Positions 1 through 8,043 of a DNA stretch of 48,481 nt are shown piece by piece. Origin of the DNA: an uncultured Lachnospiraceae bacterium (lineage in GTDB: Bacteria; Bacillota; Clostridia; Lachnospirales; Lachnospiraceae). The notes below the pieces were generated by a model, which was not told the origin of the DNA, searched no databases, and saw only the letters and a list, made by a program, of their open reading frames with translations. The position numbers were made by a program, and so were the translations under genes. How positions within the stretch are numbered: the stretch's first letter is position 1; the number at the start of each line of letters is the position of its first letter. The stretch spans positions 1-48,481 of the forward strand of contig CAMVOY010000012.1 in the NCBI GenBank assembly GCA_947169235.1, in the 5' to 3' direction.

Positions 1-311
1 CATATGCTTTTGCAAGCTCTGATGTACCGAAGATCAATGTGATCGTAGGAGAGGCTTACGGAAGCTCGTACCTGTCCATGAACTCAAAGCATATCGGCGC
101 TGATCTGGTGCTTGCTCTGGATTCGGCCAAGGTTGGATCGATGGATGCCAAGCTTGCTGCCGAGGCAGTGGGTGTTGATGAGGCTGCGTTTAAGGATCAG
201 CAGGAAGGCGCTTCCGCCGCTGCAAAACGCGGTTATGTCGACAACATCATAGCTGAGAGCGACACAAGAAAGCATCTGATCTACGCGCTTCAGATGTTCG
301 GAATGAGGTGA
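1..311 (+). CDS. Carboxyltransferase subunit (acyl-CoA carboxylase/methylmalonyl-CoA decarboxylase alpha type), 5'-truncated
   Basis: The reading frame is open from base 3, so only the last ~102 residues of a crotonase-fold carboxyltransferase are present. The segment AYGSSYLSMNSKHIGADL followed by an Ala-rich stretch matches the C-terminal carboxyltransferase domain of MmdA/AccD-type proteins, in which the second half binds the biotinyl group. In this family the enzyme moves a carboxyl group between an acyl-CoA and carrier biotin. The gene is followed 4 bases later by an OadG-like gene and then by biotin carrier, OadB and OadA genes, so it belongs to a membrane-coupled decarboxylase operon. 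The acyl-CoA substrate cannot be read from this fragment; methylmalonyl-CoA is the likeliest by context. The start lies outside the window. Confidence 0.82.
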   Translation, partial: YAFASSDVPKINVIVGEAYGSSYLSMNSKHIGADLVLALDSAKVGSMDAKLAAEAVGVDEAAFKDQQEGASAAAKRGYVDNIIAESDTRKHLIYALQMFGMR

Positions 312-315
312 TCGG

Positions 316-657
316 ATGGAAGAGATTACAATACCGGTTGCCCTGATGCATACGTGTGTTGCGATGGGAACAGTGTTTGCTGTACTTATACTGATCTCAT
401 TCGTTATCTACCTGCTTCGTTTCGTGCCTAAGCTTTTTGAGAAAAAAGACAAGACACCTGCAACTGCACAGAAGGGCAGTGACGAAGGTCAGGTAACTAC
501 CGTAGCACCGGCCAGAGGTGTGGCACCTGCAAAGAAATCTACTGATGAAGAGATCGTTGCAGTCATAGCGGCGGCTATCGCTGCGGCAATGACGGAGGAG
601 ACGGGAGTTCCTGTGTCACCTGACGGCCTCATAATCAGATCAATCAAAAGGAGATAA
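316..657 (+). CDS. OadG-family gamma subunit of Na+-pumping decarboxylase
   Basis: A 113-residue protein with one N-terminal membrane segment (about residues 8-35, Met/Val/Ile/Leu-rich), then a basic and Lys/Thr/Ala-rich linker and an Ala-rich C-terminal helix (VAVIAAAIAAAMTEETG). This is the layout of OadG/MmdD small subunits, which hold the carboxyltransferase and biotin carrier to the membrane-bound beta subunit. It starts 4 bases after the previous stop, with GAGGTGA overlapping that stop as ribosome binding site, so the genes are translationally close. Sequence conservation in this family is low; the call rests on topology, size and position. Confidence 0.78.
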   Translation: MEEITIPVALMHTCVAMGTVFAVLILISFVIYLLRFVPKLFEKKDKTPATAQKGSDEGQVTTVAPARGVAPAKKSTDEEIVAVIAAAIAAAMTEETGVPVSPDGLIIRSIKRR

Positions 658-661
658 TAAA

Positions 662-1033
662 ATGAAAAACTATACTATCACAGTTAATGGAAATATCTAC
701 AATGTTTCAGTAGAGGAGAAGGCCGGTGGCGCTCCGGCTGTCTCAGCTCCTGCTTCGGCAGCTCCGGCACCCGCTCCGGCAGCTCCGACACCTGCTCCGG
801 CATCATCCGGTGCGGCAGGCGGAGTTTCAGTAAAGGCTCCGATGCCCGGAAAGATCCTTTCAATCAAGGCTTCAGAAGGACAGGCTGTGAAGAAGGGCGA
901 TGTTATCCTTCTTCTCGAGGCTATGAAGATGGAGAACGAGGTTGTAGCTCCTCAGGACGGAACCATCGCAACTATCAATGTTGCATCAGGTGCAGCCGTT
1001 GAGGCAGGAGATACACTTGCAACACTTAACTAA
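662..1033 (+). CDS. Biotin carboxyl carrier protein of decarboxylase complex
   Basis: A 123-residue protein with the three expected parts: a short N-terminal strand region (1-20), a flexible Ala/Pro linker (about 22-52), and a C-terminal biotinyl domain (53-123). The biotinylation motif EAMKMENEV is intact, with the acceptor lysine at residue 89. Free carboxybiotin on this swinging arm shuttles between the carboxyltransferase and the membrane beta subunit. It lies 4 bases after the gamma gene and 36 bases before the beta gene, in the same operon. The carrier is encoded separately rather than fused to OadA, as in MmdC-type systems, so one carrier may serve both carboxyltransferase types encoded here. 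Confidence 0.93.
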   Translation: MKNYTITVNGNIYNVSVEEKAGGAPAVSAPASAAPAPAPAAPTPAPASSGAAGGVSVKAPMPGKILSIKASEGQAVKKGDVILLLEAMKMENEVVAPQDGTIATINVASGAAVEAGDTLATLN

Positions 1034-1069
1034 AGAAGGCAACAGAATCAGTGATAATGGAGGTAATAT

Positions 1070-2206
1070 ATGGAACTACTGGAGAATCTGATTCACCAGA
1101 CAGCCTTCTTTAACGGGACGCTTGATTGGCGAAACTACGTCATGATCCTGGTCGCATTTTTGTTTCTTTATCTTGCGATCAAAAAAGGATATGAGCCGTT
1201 ACTTTTGGTGCCGATCGCGTTCGGAATGCTTTTGGTGAATATCTATCCGGATATTATGAAGGACGCCGCAGGTGGTGAAGCGGGCGGACTCCTCAGCTAT
1301 TTCTTCAAGCTGGATGAGTGGAGTATCCTGCCGTCGCTTATTTTCCTCGGTGTCGGTGCGATGACGGATTTCGCACCTTTGATCGCCAATCCGAAGAGTT
1401 TCCTGCTCGGAGCGGCTGCGCAGTTTGGTATTTTCTCGGCGTATCTGATGGCTATCGTGATGGGATTCAACGGCAAGGGTGCCGCAGCGATCTCTATCAT
1501 CGGTGGAGCGGACGGCCCGACATCGATCTTCCTTGCAGGTAAGCTCGGACAGACCGATCTGATGGGACCGATCGCCGTGGCAGCGTATTCGTACATGTCA
1601 CTCGTGCCGATCATCCAGCCGCCGATCATGAAGCTTCTTACGACAAAGAAGGAAAGACGTATCAAGATGGATCAGCTGCGTCCGGTATCTAAGCTTGAGA
1701 GGATATTGTTCCCGATAGTTGTTACCGTTGTGGTTTGTTTGATCCTTCCGTCTACGGCTCCGCTTGTTGGTATGCTTATGCTCGGTAACCTCTTCAGAGA
1801 GTCGGGTGTGGTTAAGCAGCTTACTGATACAGCTTCAAACGCACTTATGTATATCGTTGTTATCCTGCTCGGTACATCGGTGGGAGCAAAGACATCAGGA
1901 GCGAACTTCCTTCAGGTAGATACACTGAAGATCGTCGTGCTCGGTCTGATCGCTTTCGCTGTGGGTACCGCTTCCGGAGTGCTTTTCGGAAAGATCATGT
2001 GCATCATGACCCGCGGAAAGATCAATCCTTTGATCGGTTCTGCAGGTGTATCTGCCGTTCCTATGGCAGCCCGCGTTTCGCAGAAGGTTGGTGCTGAGGA
2101 GGATCCTACGAACTTCCTTTTGATGCACGCTATGGGTCCGAATGTGGCCGGCGTTATCGGAACCGCGGTCGCGGCCGGTGTGTTTATGGCTATATTTGGC
2201 ATCTAA
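1070..2206 (+). CDS. Na+-translocating decarboxylase beta subunit (OadB/MmdB)
   Basis: A 378-residue, highly hydrophobic protein of the usual OadB length. It has the family-diagnostic loop [16 protein letters not shown] at about residues 145-160, which holds the aspartate implicated in carboxybiotin decarboxylation and Na+ binding, and the C-terminal conserved segments [16 protein letters not shown] and [19 protein letters not shown]. In the family this subunit decarboxylates enzyme-bound carboxybiotin and uses the energy to export Na+. The start ATG is preceded by GGAGG with 6-base spacing. It sits between the biotin carrier and OadA genes. Confidence 0.95.
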   Translation: MELLENLIHQTAFFNGTLDWRNYVMILVAFLFLYLAIKKGYEPLLLVPIAFGMLLVNIYPDIMKDAAGGEAGGLLSYFFKLDEWSILPSLIFLGVGAMTDFAPLIANPKSFLLGAAAQFGIFSAYLMAIVMGFNGKGAAAISIIGGADGPTSIFLAGKLGQTDLMGPIAVAAYSYMSLVPIIQPPIMKLLTTKKERRIKMDQLRPVSKLERILFPIVVTVVVCLILPSTAPLVGMLMLGNLFRESGVVKQLTDTASNALMYIVVILLGTSVGAKTSGANFLQVDTLKIVVLGLIAFAVGTASGVLFGKIMCIMTRGKINPLIGSAGVSAVPMAARVSQKVGAEEDPTNFLLMHAMGPNVAGVIGTAVAAGVFMAIFGI

Positions 2207-2222
2207 TGAAAGGAGAAATATA

Positions 2223-3635
2223 ATGGCTGAGATTCAGAAAAAACCGGTGAAATTCACCGAGACCATACTTCGTGATGCGCATCAGTCACTGATCGCAACA
2301 CGTATGACGACGGAGCAGATGCTTCCGATCGCCGATAAACTTGACAAGGTCGGCTACCATGCTATCGAGTGCTGGGGTGGTGCGACATTTGATGCCTGCC
2401 TTCGTTTCCTGAAGGAGGATCCGTGGGAGCGCCTCAGAAAGCTTCGTGACAAGATCAAAAATACCAAGTTGCAGATGCTTTTCCGTGGACAGAACATCCT
2501 CGGATACAACCACTACGCAGATGACGTGGTTGAGTATTTCGTACAGAAGTCAGTAGCAAACGGTATCGATATTATCCGTATTTTTGACTGTTTGAATGAT
2601 ATCAGAAACCTTGAGACTGCCGTTAAGGCTGCAAACAAGGAAAATGCTCATGCTCAGATCGCGCTTTCTTATACACTGGGTGATGCATATACACTTGATT
2701 ACTGGAAGGATATCGCAAAGCGTATTGAGGATATGGGTGCTAAGTCACTCTGCATCAAGGATATGGCCGGACTCCTTACACCGTATAAGGCATCAGAGCT
2801 TGTTACGGCTCTTAAGGAAGCTACGTCACTTCCGATCGATCTGCATACACATTACACCTCAGGTGTTGCTTCCATGACATATTTGAAGGCTGTTGAGGCA
2901 GGCTGCGATATCATCGATACCGCGATGAGTCCGTTCGCTCTTGGTACTTCACAGCCGGCTACGGAGGTAATGGCTGAGGCGTTTAAGGGAACTCCGTATG
3001 ATCCGGGATTCGATCAGGAGCTTCTGTCAGAGATCGCTGATTACTTCCGCCCGATCAGAGAGGAGGCTCTGGAGAGTGGACTTCTTTCAACAAAGGTGCT
3101 TGGTGTAAATATAAATACACTTCGTTACCAGGTTCCGGGTGGTATGCTTTCAAACCTTGTTTCCCAGCTTAAAGAGATGGGAGCAGAGGATAAGTTCAGA
3201 GAGGTTTTGGAGGAGGTTCCCCGCGTGCGCAAGGACTTCGGAGATCCGCCGCTCGTTACACCGTCATCTCAGATCGTCGGAACACAGGCTGTGCTTAATG
3301 TGGTTACCGGTGAGAGATACAAGATGGTTACCAAGGAGAGTAAGAAGCTCCTTTCTGGAGAGTTCGGACAGACTGTTAAGCCGTTTGATCCTGAGGTTCA
3401 GAAGAAGTGTATCGGTGATACGAAGCCGATCACATGTCGTCCTGCTGATCTGATCGAGCCGCAGCTTGCGAAGCTCGAGGAGGAGATGAAGCAGTACAAA
3501 GAGCAGGATGAGGATGTGCTTTCTTATGCACTGTTCCCGCAGGTTGCTACCGAGTTCTTTAAGTACAGAGAGACACAGCGTACGAAGGTTGATCCGACGA
3601 TCGCCGATACTGAGAATAAAGTCTATCCGGTATAA
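2223..3635 (+). CDS. Oxaloacetate decarboxylase alpha-type carboxyltransferase, without biotin domain
   Basis: 470 residues from the ATG that follows AAAGGAG at 2210-2216; the frame is open further upstream, but that part lies inside oadB. The HMGL-like TIM barrel opens with ETILRDAHQSLIATRM and carries RGQNILGYNHYADD, RIFDCLND, IKDMAGLLTPYKA and the metal-ligand motif DLHTHYTSG, followed by the conserved carboxylase domain. These identify a pyruvate/oxaloacetate carboxyltransferase (OadA, PycB, transcarboxylase 5S). It ends without a biotinyl domain, so it must use the separate carrier encoded at 662. With the upstream acyl-CoA carboxyltransferase this gives both halves of a transcarboxylase, or of two decarboxylases sharing one membrane pump. 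Confidence 0.92.
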   Translation: MAEIQKKPVKFTETILRDAHQSLIATRMTTEQMLPIADKLDKVGYHAIECWGGATFDACLRFLKEDPWERLRKLRDKIKNTKLQMLFRGQNILGYNHYADDVVEYFVQKSVANGIDIIRIFDCLNDIRNLETAVKAANKENAHAQIALSYTLGDAYTLDYWKDIAKRIEDMGAKSLCIKDMAGLLTPYKASELVTALKEATSLPIDLHTHYTSGVASMTYLKAVEAGCDIIDTAMSPFALGTSQPATEVMAEAFKGTPYDPGFDQELLSEIADYFRPIREEALESGLLSTKVLGVNINTLRYQVPGGMLSNLVSQLKEMGAEDKFREVLEEVPRVRKDFGDPPLVTPSSQIVGTQAVLNVVTGERYKMVTKESKKLLSGEFGQTVKPFDPEVQKKCIGDTKPITCRPADLIEPQLAKLEEEMKQYKEQDEDVLSYALFPQVATEFFKYRETQRTKVDPTIADTENKVYPV

Positions 3636-3675
3636 AATATAACAGAACACACCGCAAAATATCGGAGGGGTAAAT

Positions 3676-3855
3676 ATGCCTGAATGCGAAATGTGCGCGT
3701 TTTTTTACGTGGATGATGATGGCGAAGAGACCTGTGAGGTAGAACTGGATGAGGACGAGTACGCAAGGTATTTGTCTGAGAAGCCTGAGAAATGTCCGTA
3801 TTTTCAAAGAGGCGGAGATGAGGGAGACTATGCTATCGTAAGGCATCAGGCGTGA
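3676..3855 (+). CDS. Small acidic four-cysteine protein (DUF6472-like)
   Basis: A 59-residue frame starting at an ATG 7 bases after GGAGGGG. It begins MPECEMCAFF and contains cysteines at 4, 7, 20 and 40 (C-x2-C ... C ... C), a strongly acidic centre, and the ending YAIVRHQA. The pattern resembles a family of tiny Clostridia proteins annotated DUF6472; that family name is from memory and not checked. The four cysteines suggest a bound metal. It is the last gene of the decarboxylase operon, 40 bases after oadA and 11 bases before a strong terminator. Function is unknown. Confidence 0.72.
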   Translation: MPECEMCAFFYVDDDGEETCEVELDEDEYARYLSEKPEKCPYFQRGGDEGDYAIVRHQA

Positions 3856-3866
3856 TATGATAAGTC

Positions 3867-3897
3867 AAAAATGGAATGCTTCGGCATTCCATTTTTT
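3867..3897 (+). terminator. Rho-independent terminator of the decarboxylase operon
   Basis: A perfect inverted repeat AATGGAATGC / GCATTCCATT, flanked by A and T runs, with a TTCG tetraloop and ending in a T tract, 11 bases after the stop of the four-cysteine protein gene. The A tract on the 5' side would let it work on either strand. Confidence 0.92.
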
Positions 3898-4167
3898 ATG
3901 TGTAAATTTTTATCAAGTCAATCCGTTACATCAAAACGGTATTCCGTATTATTTATGTAATTAACATCAATAAATCCCTCAAAACACCCGAAAAATGGTA
4001 AAATTTCTTTATTATTATACTAAAGATTTCGATTCGATCTGACGATATATGAGGTGAAAGATAAAACAATGATGGATCGGCCAAAAGGAATTGGCACTAT
4101 CCGCAAATACAAAGATTTTATCACACCATATAGCAACTGCCAGCATGAGCTCAAGGAGGGGATCATT

Positions 4168-4449
4168 ATGACAGATCAATTTATAAGGGTATTCCCGAAT
4201 AGGGACGTAGCACCTGTAAACAGGGTTGTAAAGGCCGGAAAATACAGCGAAGATTCATCGGGAGGTGGCGGCGAGTCATTCGCGTCGATACTCGATCAGG
4301 AAGTTCTTAAGAAAAAAGAAAAAGCTTTGAAGGACAACAAGAAAGTACATGAGGAAAAGCTTAAGAAAATGGACGGAATGAATCAGTATGACGCCAAAGC
4401 AAACGCTTTCGTTTATCGCCTGAGCACCAAGGCAGATTATAGAGCCTGA
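4168..4449 (+). CDS. Hypothetical Lys-rich protein
   Basis: 93 residues from the ATG that follows AAGGAGGGG (4153-4161). A longer frame from a GTG at 4054 has no comparable ribosome binding site. Features visible: an opening TDQFIRVFPNRDVAPVNRV, a Gly/Ser patch, then a charged helical stretch FASILDQEVLKKKEKALKD rich in Lys and Glu that may form a coiled coil. No family was recognised. The FASILDQE segment vaguely recalls flagellar-operon accessory proteins, but that is not enough for a call. The 270 bases upstream, after the operon terminator, hold no other gene. Confidence 0.5.
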   Translation: MTDQFIRVFPNRDVAPVNRVVKAGKYSEDSSGGGGESFASILDQEVLKKKEKALKDNKKVHEEKLKKMDGMNQYDAKANAFVYRLSTKADYRA

Positions 4450-4485
4450 GTAACTATCAACCCGCAACAGCATGAGGAGGTAACC

Positions 4486-4539
4486 ATGCTAAACAACTTA
4501 ACAAATGGGACCGATGCATCCCGGAACGCATCAAACTGA
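4486..4539 (+). CDS. Possible 17-residue leader peptide
   Basis: ATG at 4486 is preceded by GAGGAGG with 6-base spacing and opens a 17-codon frame ending in TGA at 4537-4539, exactly where the following stem-loop starts. The peptide (MLNNLTNGTDASRNASN) has no run of a single regulatory amino acid. A good ribosome binding site directly before a hairpin is suggestive of a leader, but a chance frame is quite possible. Confidence 0.25.
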   Translation: MLNNLTNGTDASRNASN

Positions 4540-4588
4540 CGCCCGCTACCGCGGTTAGATCACGGTAGGGGGCGATTTCTATTTTTAT
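4540..4588 (+). terminator. GC-rich stem-loop with imperfect T tract
   Basis: Arms CGCCCGCTACCG (4540-4551) and CGGTAGGGGGCG (4563-4574) pair over 12 positions with one mismatch, followed by ATTTCTATTTTTA. It probably terminates transcription of the 4168 gene before the promoter at 4606. Confidence 0.6.
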
Positions 4589-4605
4589 AAGAAACAATAT
4601 AGCTC

Positions 4606-4634
4606 TTGACATATACCCGTTTCGCGTGTATAAT
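4606..4634 (+). promoter_or_regulatory. Sigma-A promoter of the higBA remnant
   Basis: Consensus TTGACA (4606-4611), a 17-base spacer and TATAAT (4629-4634). The degraded higB start codon lies 7 bases after the -10 box, close to where transcription should begin. Confidence 0.88.
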
Positions 4635-4640
4635 TTAAAT

Positions 4641-4719
4641 ATGATAAGATCATTTGCGGATAAAGAGACAAAAAGATGGTTCTGGGATAGATGAAGTTGA
4701 GATAGTTGATTATCATTAG
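4641..4719 (+). pseudogene. higB: Internally deleted HigB toxin remnant
   Basis: The first 17 codons read MIRSFADKETKRWFWDR and then stop. This matches the N-terminus of HigB-family RelE-like toxins (MI.SF.DKET...). One base later, in another frame, codons 4693-4716 read EVEIVDYH followed by TAG, which is the typical HigB C-terminus. About 65-75 codons normally found between these parts are missing. The remnant lies between the promoter at 4606 and an intact HigA gene, in normal higB-higA order, so the toxin appears to have been lost by an internal deletion. Confidence 0.8.
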
Positions 4720-4735
4720 AAGGGAAGGTGAGAAT

Positions 4736-5032
4736 ATGGATCGAGTAATTCAGGTTCCAAGTGTGGGAGAAATACTATTGGAAGAGTTTATGACTCCAAA
4801 TGACATTTCTGCATATAGGCTGGCTAAGGAAATATTTGTTCCCGTGTCTAGGGTACAGGATATATTGAAGGGGCGCAGAAAGATTACTGTGGATACATCG
4901 ATTCGTTTAGGATTGTATTTTGGTGTGTCTGAAAAATACTTTTTGAATATCCAAAATGATATTGATTGTAGGAACCAGAAGGCTATTATGAAGGATGAGT
5001 TTGAAAAGATACAGGCCGTGAAATCAGCTTGA
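4736..5032 (+). CDS. higA: HigA-family antitoxin (XRE helix-turn-helix)
   Basis: 98 residues from the ATG after AAGGTGAG. The opening PSVGEILLEEFMTPNDISAYRLAKE and the following VSRVQDILKGRRKITVDTSI are the HigA/VapI helix-turn-helix signature, then LGLYFGVSEKYFLNIQNDID, in which the usual W..lQ segment reads FLNIQ. In the family it neutralises HigB and represses its own promoter. Here its toxin partner upstream is a deleted remnant, so the protein is an orphan antitoxin that may persist as a regulator or as protection against related toxins. An in-frame upstream ATG at 4706 lies within the remnant and is less likely. Confidence 0.88.
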   Translation: MDRVIQVPSVGEILLEEFMTPNDISAYRLAKEIFVPVSRVQDILKGRRKITVDTSIRLGLYFGVSEKYFLNIQNDIDCRNQKAIMKDEFEKIQAVKSA

Positions 5033-5052
5033 TACCTATCGGAGGATACTTG

Positions 5053-5844
5053 ATGATACGAGCAGAGCACCTGGTGAAGACCTTTACCAGGCAGGTTGAC
5101 AAGAAGAAAAAAGAAGACTTCAACGCAGTTGACGATATGTCGTTAACTATAAGCGATGGTGAGCTGGTCGGGATACTCGGACCGAATGGTGCGGGGAAGA
5201 CGACTCTTCTTCGTATGCTCGCGACTCTGATGACTCCAACATCCGGAGAGATAAGTGTGACCGTGGGCGATGAGCTGGAGTTACAAACCCCGGTTGAAAT
5301 AAGAAAGCATCTTGGATATCTCTCGGCGAATACCAAACTATACGAGCGATTCTCCGTACGTGAGACAATGAAGCTTTTCGGTCAGACATATGGGATGAGT
5401 GATGAAGATATTAAAAAAAGAACTGAACAACTAATAGAAGTCTTGGATCTCGGGGAGTTCATTGATAATCGCGTGGCGAAGCTGTCAACAGGTCAGATGC
5501 AGCGCGCGCAGATCGCGAGATGTCTGATCCATGACCCTGAGATTTATATATTTGATGAGCCGACACTCGGGCTTGATGTCATCAGCAGCACAGCGATCAT
5601 CGATTTTATGAAAGGTGAGAAGGATCGCGGAAAGACGATACTGTATTCCACTCACTATATGGAGGAGGCGCAGTACCTTTGCGACAGGGTCCTCCTTCTG
5701 AATCATGGAAAGATCATCTGTGAGGATACACCGGCTCATCTGATGGAGACCACGCACAGCGACACAATGCGCGATGCGTTTTTCTCAAGCCTGAAGCTGT
5801 GGAGTGAGAGGATGTCGCCTAATCTCAACATGATATCAGAGTAA
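5053..5844 (+). CDS. ABC transporter ATP-binding protein, NatA type
   Basis: 263 residues from the ATG that follows GGAGG with 7-base spacing; a TTG at 5029 would overlap the higA stop and is less likely. Walker A GPNGAGKT is at about residues 43-50, the signature LSTGQMQRAQIARCL precedes Walker B IYIFDEPTLGLD, and the His switch is in YSTHYMEEAQYLCDRV. This is the DrrA/NatA/CcmA exporter class. The next gene is a NatB-like permease, so the pair probably forms a Na+ or drug/lipid exporter driven by ATP; the substrate cannot be read from sequence. Confidence 0.92.
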   Translation: MIRAEHLVKTFTRQVDKKKKEDFNAVDDMSLTISDGELVGILGPNGAGKTTLLRMLATLMTPTSGEISVTVGDELELQTPVEIRKHLGYLSANTKLYERFSVRETMKLFGQTYGMSDEDIKKRTEQLIEVLDLGEFIDNRVAKLSTGQMQRAQIARCLIHDPEIYIFDEPTLGLDVISSTAIIDFMKGEKDRGKTILYSTHYMEEAQYLCDRVLLLNHGKIICEDTPAHLMETTHSDTMRDAFFSSLKLWSERMSPNLNMISE

Positions 5845-5922
5845 ACATTGTTTCTTTCAATCATATGATAAAACCAGGATCAAAGTAAGGATCATAAGAC
5901 AAGAATAACGGGGCAGGAAAGC

Positions 5923-8043
5923 ATGGGAGAAGTCAGCAGCAGAAAAATGATAAGCATCCTTTTTAAAAAGGAAATGAAGGATATCTTCCGAGACAGGAAG
6001 AGTGTTCTTATGATGTTCTTCGTTCCGGTTGTTTTGTATCCGCTGATCTTTTTAGTTGCATTTTTTATCCTAAGTATGATGCAGACCGGAGTGAGTACTC
6101 AGGTGTATCATATCGTCCTCGATGGTGTGCCGGATTCCAGGATGGAGAGAAGCATCGACGAGATCCGGAAAAAGGAAAACGAGCAGAAAACCACCTACGA
6201 GGTCATGTATTTTAATAAGAGTGACTTCGAAGCTATAACTAAAGCATGGAATGATGCGAAAGCTGTATCTCCTGACAATAAAAATACAGACACTAAAAAA
6301 AGCACATTTGCATCTCCGATCGCTCGTGCGCTGAAGGAGGAATCCATCCAGGCGTATGTCGGTTATGAGAATAACAGCTATCATATCTATTACAATTCTT
6401 CGGTGACTAACTCGGCACAAGCGGCAAGACTTGTTGAGACGGCGCTCGGCGATGTGAAGCATGACCTTATAGTTGAGAATCTCGATGAAAAAGGTCTCGA
6501 CGCGGAAAAGATACTAAACCCGATAAAAGTGAATGAAAGCGATACTGCGACATCAGAGCAGTCGTTAGGATATTTCCTCGGTACGATCATACCATTCATG
6601 ATGATCATATCGTTGCTTGTGGGCGTGTTCACTCCGGCGATCGATGCAACGAGCGGTGAGAAGGAGAGAGGGACGCTCGAGACTCTTCTTATGATGCCGG
6701 TATCGAACTCGCAGATCATAGTATCGAAGTTTCTTTCTGTCGCGCTTATCGGACTGATCACGACATTACTCAGTATAGCTTCGATGGCAGGCCTCGGGGC
6801 ATACATACTTAACCTGGTCTCAAGCTCCGGTGTTATCGATGTTGGCGGGATCAATATCGGATCATTTTTGCCGGCAATACTGATCACCATTCCGGTATTG
6901 ATCGTGTTGAGTCTGTTCCTCACGGCGATATCAATGTGTGTTACTTGTTTTGCAAAGACATACAAGGAAGCAAACACATACATGTCGCCGGTGATGATAG
7001 TAGTGATGCTGACGGGGTATATCGGCTTTATACCGAACCTGGATTTCGACAGGACGATGGCGATGATCCCGGTGGCGAACGTCTGCCTCCTTATTAAAAA
7101 TCTGCTGCTGTTCAAGGTGAATATCGAGCTCGTCGTGATAGTCATATTAGCAACTGCGGTTTATACAGGGCTTGTGATACTGCTGCTTGGGAAGGTGTAT
7201 CACTCAGAGGCCATTCTTTTTGACGAAGGGAAAAATGGTCTGGCGCTCCTCGAAAGACGTTCGAATATGAAACCGGGCGGTGTACCGAGCTCGGGTGATG
7301 CATGGTTCGTCGTGCTGGTGGGATTTTTGTTGCTGGTATATGCAGGAGGACTGCTGCAGACTCACTACGGACTGAACGGAGTGGCGATGTCGCAGGTGGT
7401 GCTCGCGGTATTCCCGATATTAATGACCATGTATACGAAGAAAAACCCGCTGAAGACGTTCAATCTGAGATCGCCGAGACCTAAGGCCTGGATAGGCTCG
7501 TTGGTACTCGGACTCGGTGCCATACTAATGGGTATAGTCATCTCAAACATCATGACATCGCTTTTTCCGAATGAGGGAGAGGCTTTTAACTCAACTATAG
7601 AGATGATGTTTGACGGCCCGCCGGTCTGGGTGTGGGCGGTAGTCTGTGTGTTCCCTGCGATATGCGAGGAGCTTTTGTTCCGTGGCTACATACTGTCAGG
7701 ATTAAGGAGCAGATATCCTGAGTGGGCGACGGTACTTGCAGTCGGCGCATGTTTTGGGATTTTCCATACGAGCATGATGAGATTCCCGGGGACGTGCTTA
7801 TTGGGAATGGTATTTGCGTTCATCGTGTGCAGGACAGGAAGTATTATCCCGGGTATGATACTGCACTGCCTGAATAACTCAATAGCGATACTAAGTATGT
7901 ATTTCCCGGAGTTTTTCAAAAAATATCTGCCGTATTTGGCGGATGGTACGCCGTCTGCCGGTGATACTATGATCACTGCGGGTGTCGGTCTAGTGATGCT
8001 CGTTGTGGGAGTGATACTATTGAAAAGGAGAAGCGCATCATGA
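5923..8043 (+). CDS. NatB-type ABC permease fused to CPBP intramembrane protease
   Basis: 706 residues. Residues about 20-430 have the NatB/ABC-2 layout: one N-terminal membrane helix, a large external domain, then a run of helices starting at IIPFMMIISLLVGVFTPAI with the SGEKERGTLETLLMMPVS motif. The last ~220 residues are a CPBP (CAAX/Abi) protease domain with all its motifs: EELLFRG (Glu582-Glu583, Arg587), FGIFH (His615) and HCLNN (His648, Asn652). The start follows GGGGCAGGAAAG. The fusion implies that peptide processing or prenyl-protein-type proteolysis is coupled to export. It ends overlapping the next gene by 4 bases (ATGA). Confidence 0.9.
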   Translation: MGEVSSRKMISILFKKEMKDIFRDRKSVLMMFFVPVVLYPLIFLVAFFILSMMQTGVSTQVYHIVLDGVPDSRMERSIDEIRKKENEQKTTYEVMYFNKSDFEAITKAWNDAKAVSPDNKNTDTKKSTFASPIARALKEESIQAYVGYENNSYHIYYNSSVTNSAQAARLVETALGDVKHDLIVENLDEKGLDAEKILNPIKVNESDTATSEQSLGYFLGTIIPFMMIISLLVGVFTPAIDATSGEKERGTLETLLMMPVSNSQIIVSKFLSVALIGLITTLLSIASMAGLGAYILNLVSSSGVIDVGGINIGSFLPAILITIPVLIVLSLFLTAISMCVTCFAKTYKEANTYMSPVMIVVMLTGYIGFIPNLDFDRTMAMIPVANVCLLIKNLLLFKVNIELVVIVILATAVYTGLVILLLGKVYHSEAILFDEGKNGLALLERRSNMKPGGVPSSGDAWFVVLVGFLLLVYAGGLLQTHYGLNGVAMSQVVLAVFPILMTMYTKKNPLKTFNLRSPRPKAWIGSLVLGLGAILMGIVISNIMTSLFPNEGEAFNSTIEMMFDGPPVWVWAVVCVFPAICEELLFRGYILSGLRSRYPEWATVLAVGACFGIFHTSMMRFPGTCLLGMVFAFIVCRTGSIIPGMILHCLNNSIAILSMYFPEFFKKYLPYLADGTPSAGDTMITAGVGLVMLVVGVILLKRRSAS

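Noticed and set aside
4540..4588. T-box-like TACCGCGGTTA inside the stem-loop
   Set aside because: No GGGTGG antiterminator arm, no specifier stem, and no amino-acid gene downstream; a terminator hairpin explains it better.
6390..7145. 251-codon open frame on the minus strand
   Set aside because: It lies antisense to the NatB-protease gene, whose frame carries family motifs; no ribosome binding site or promoter.
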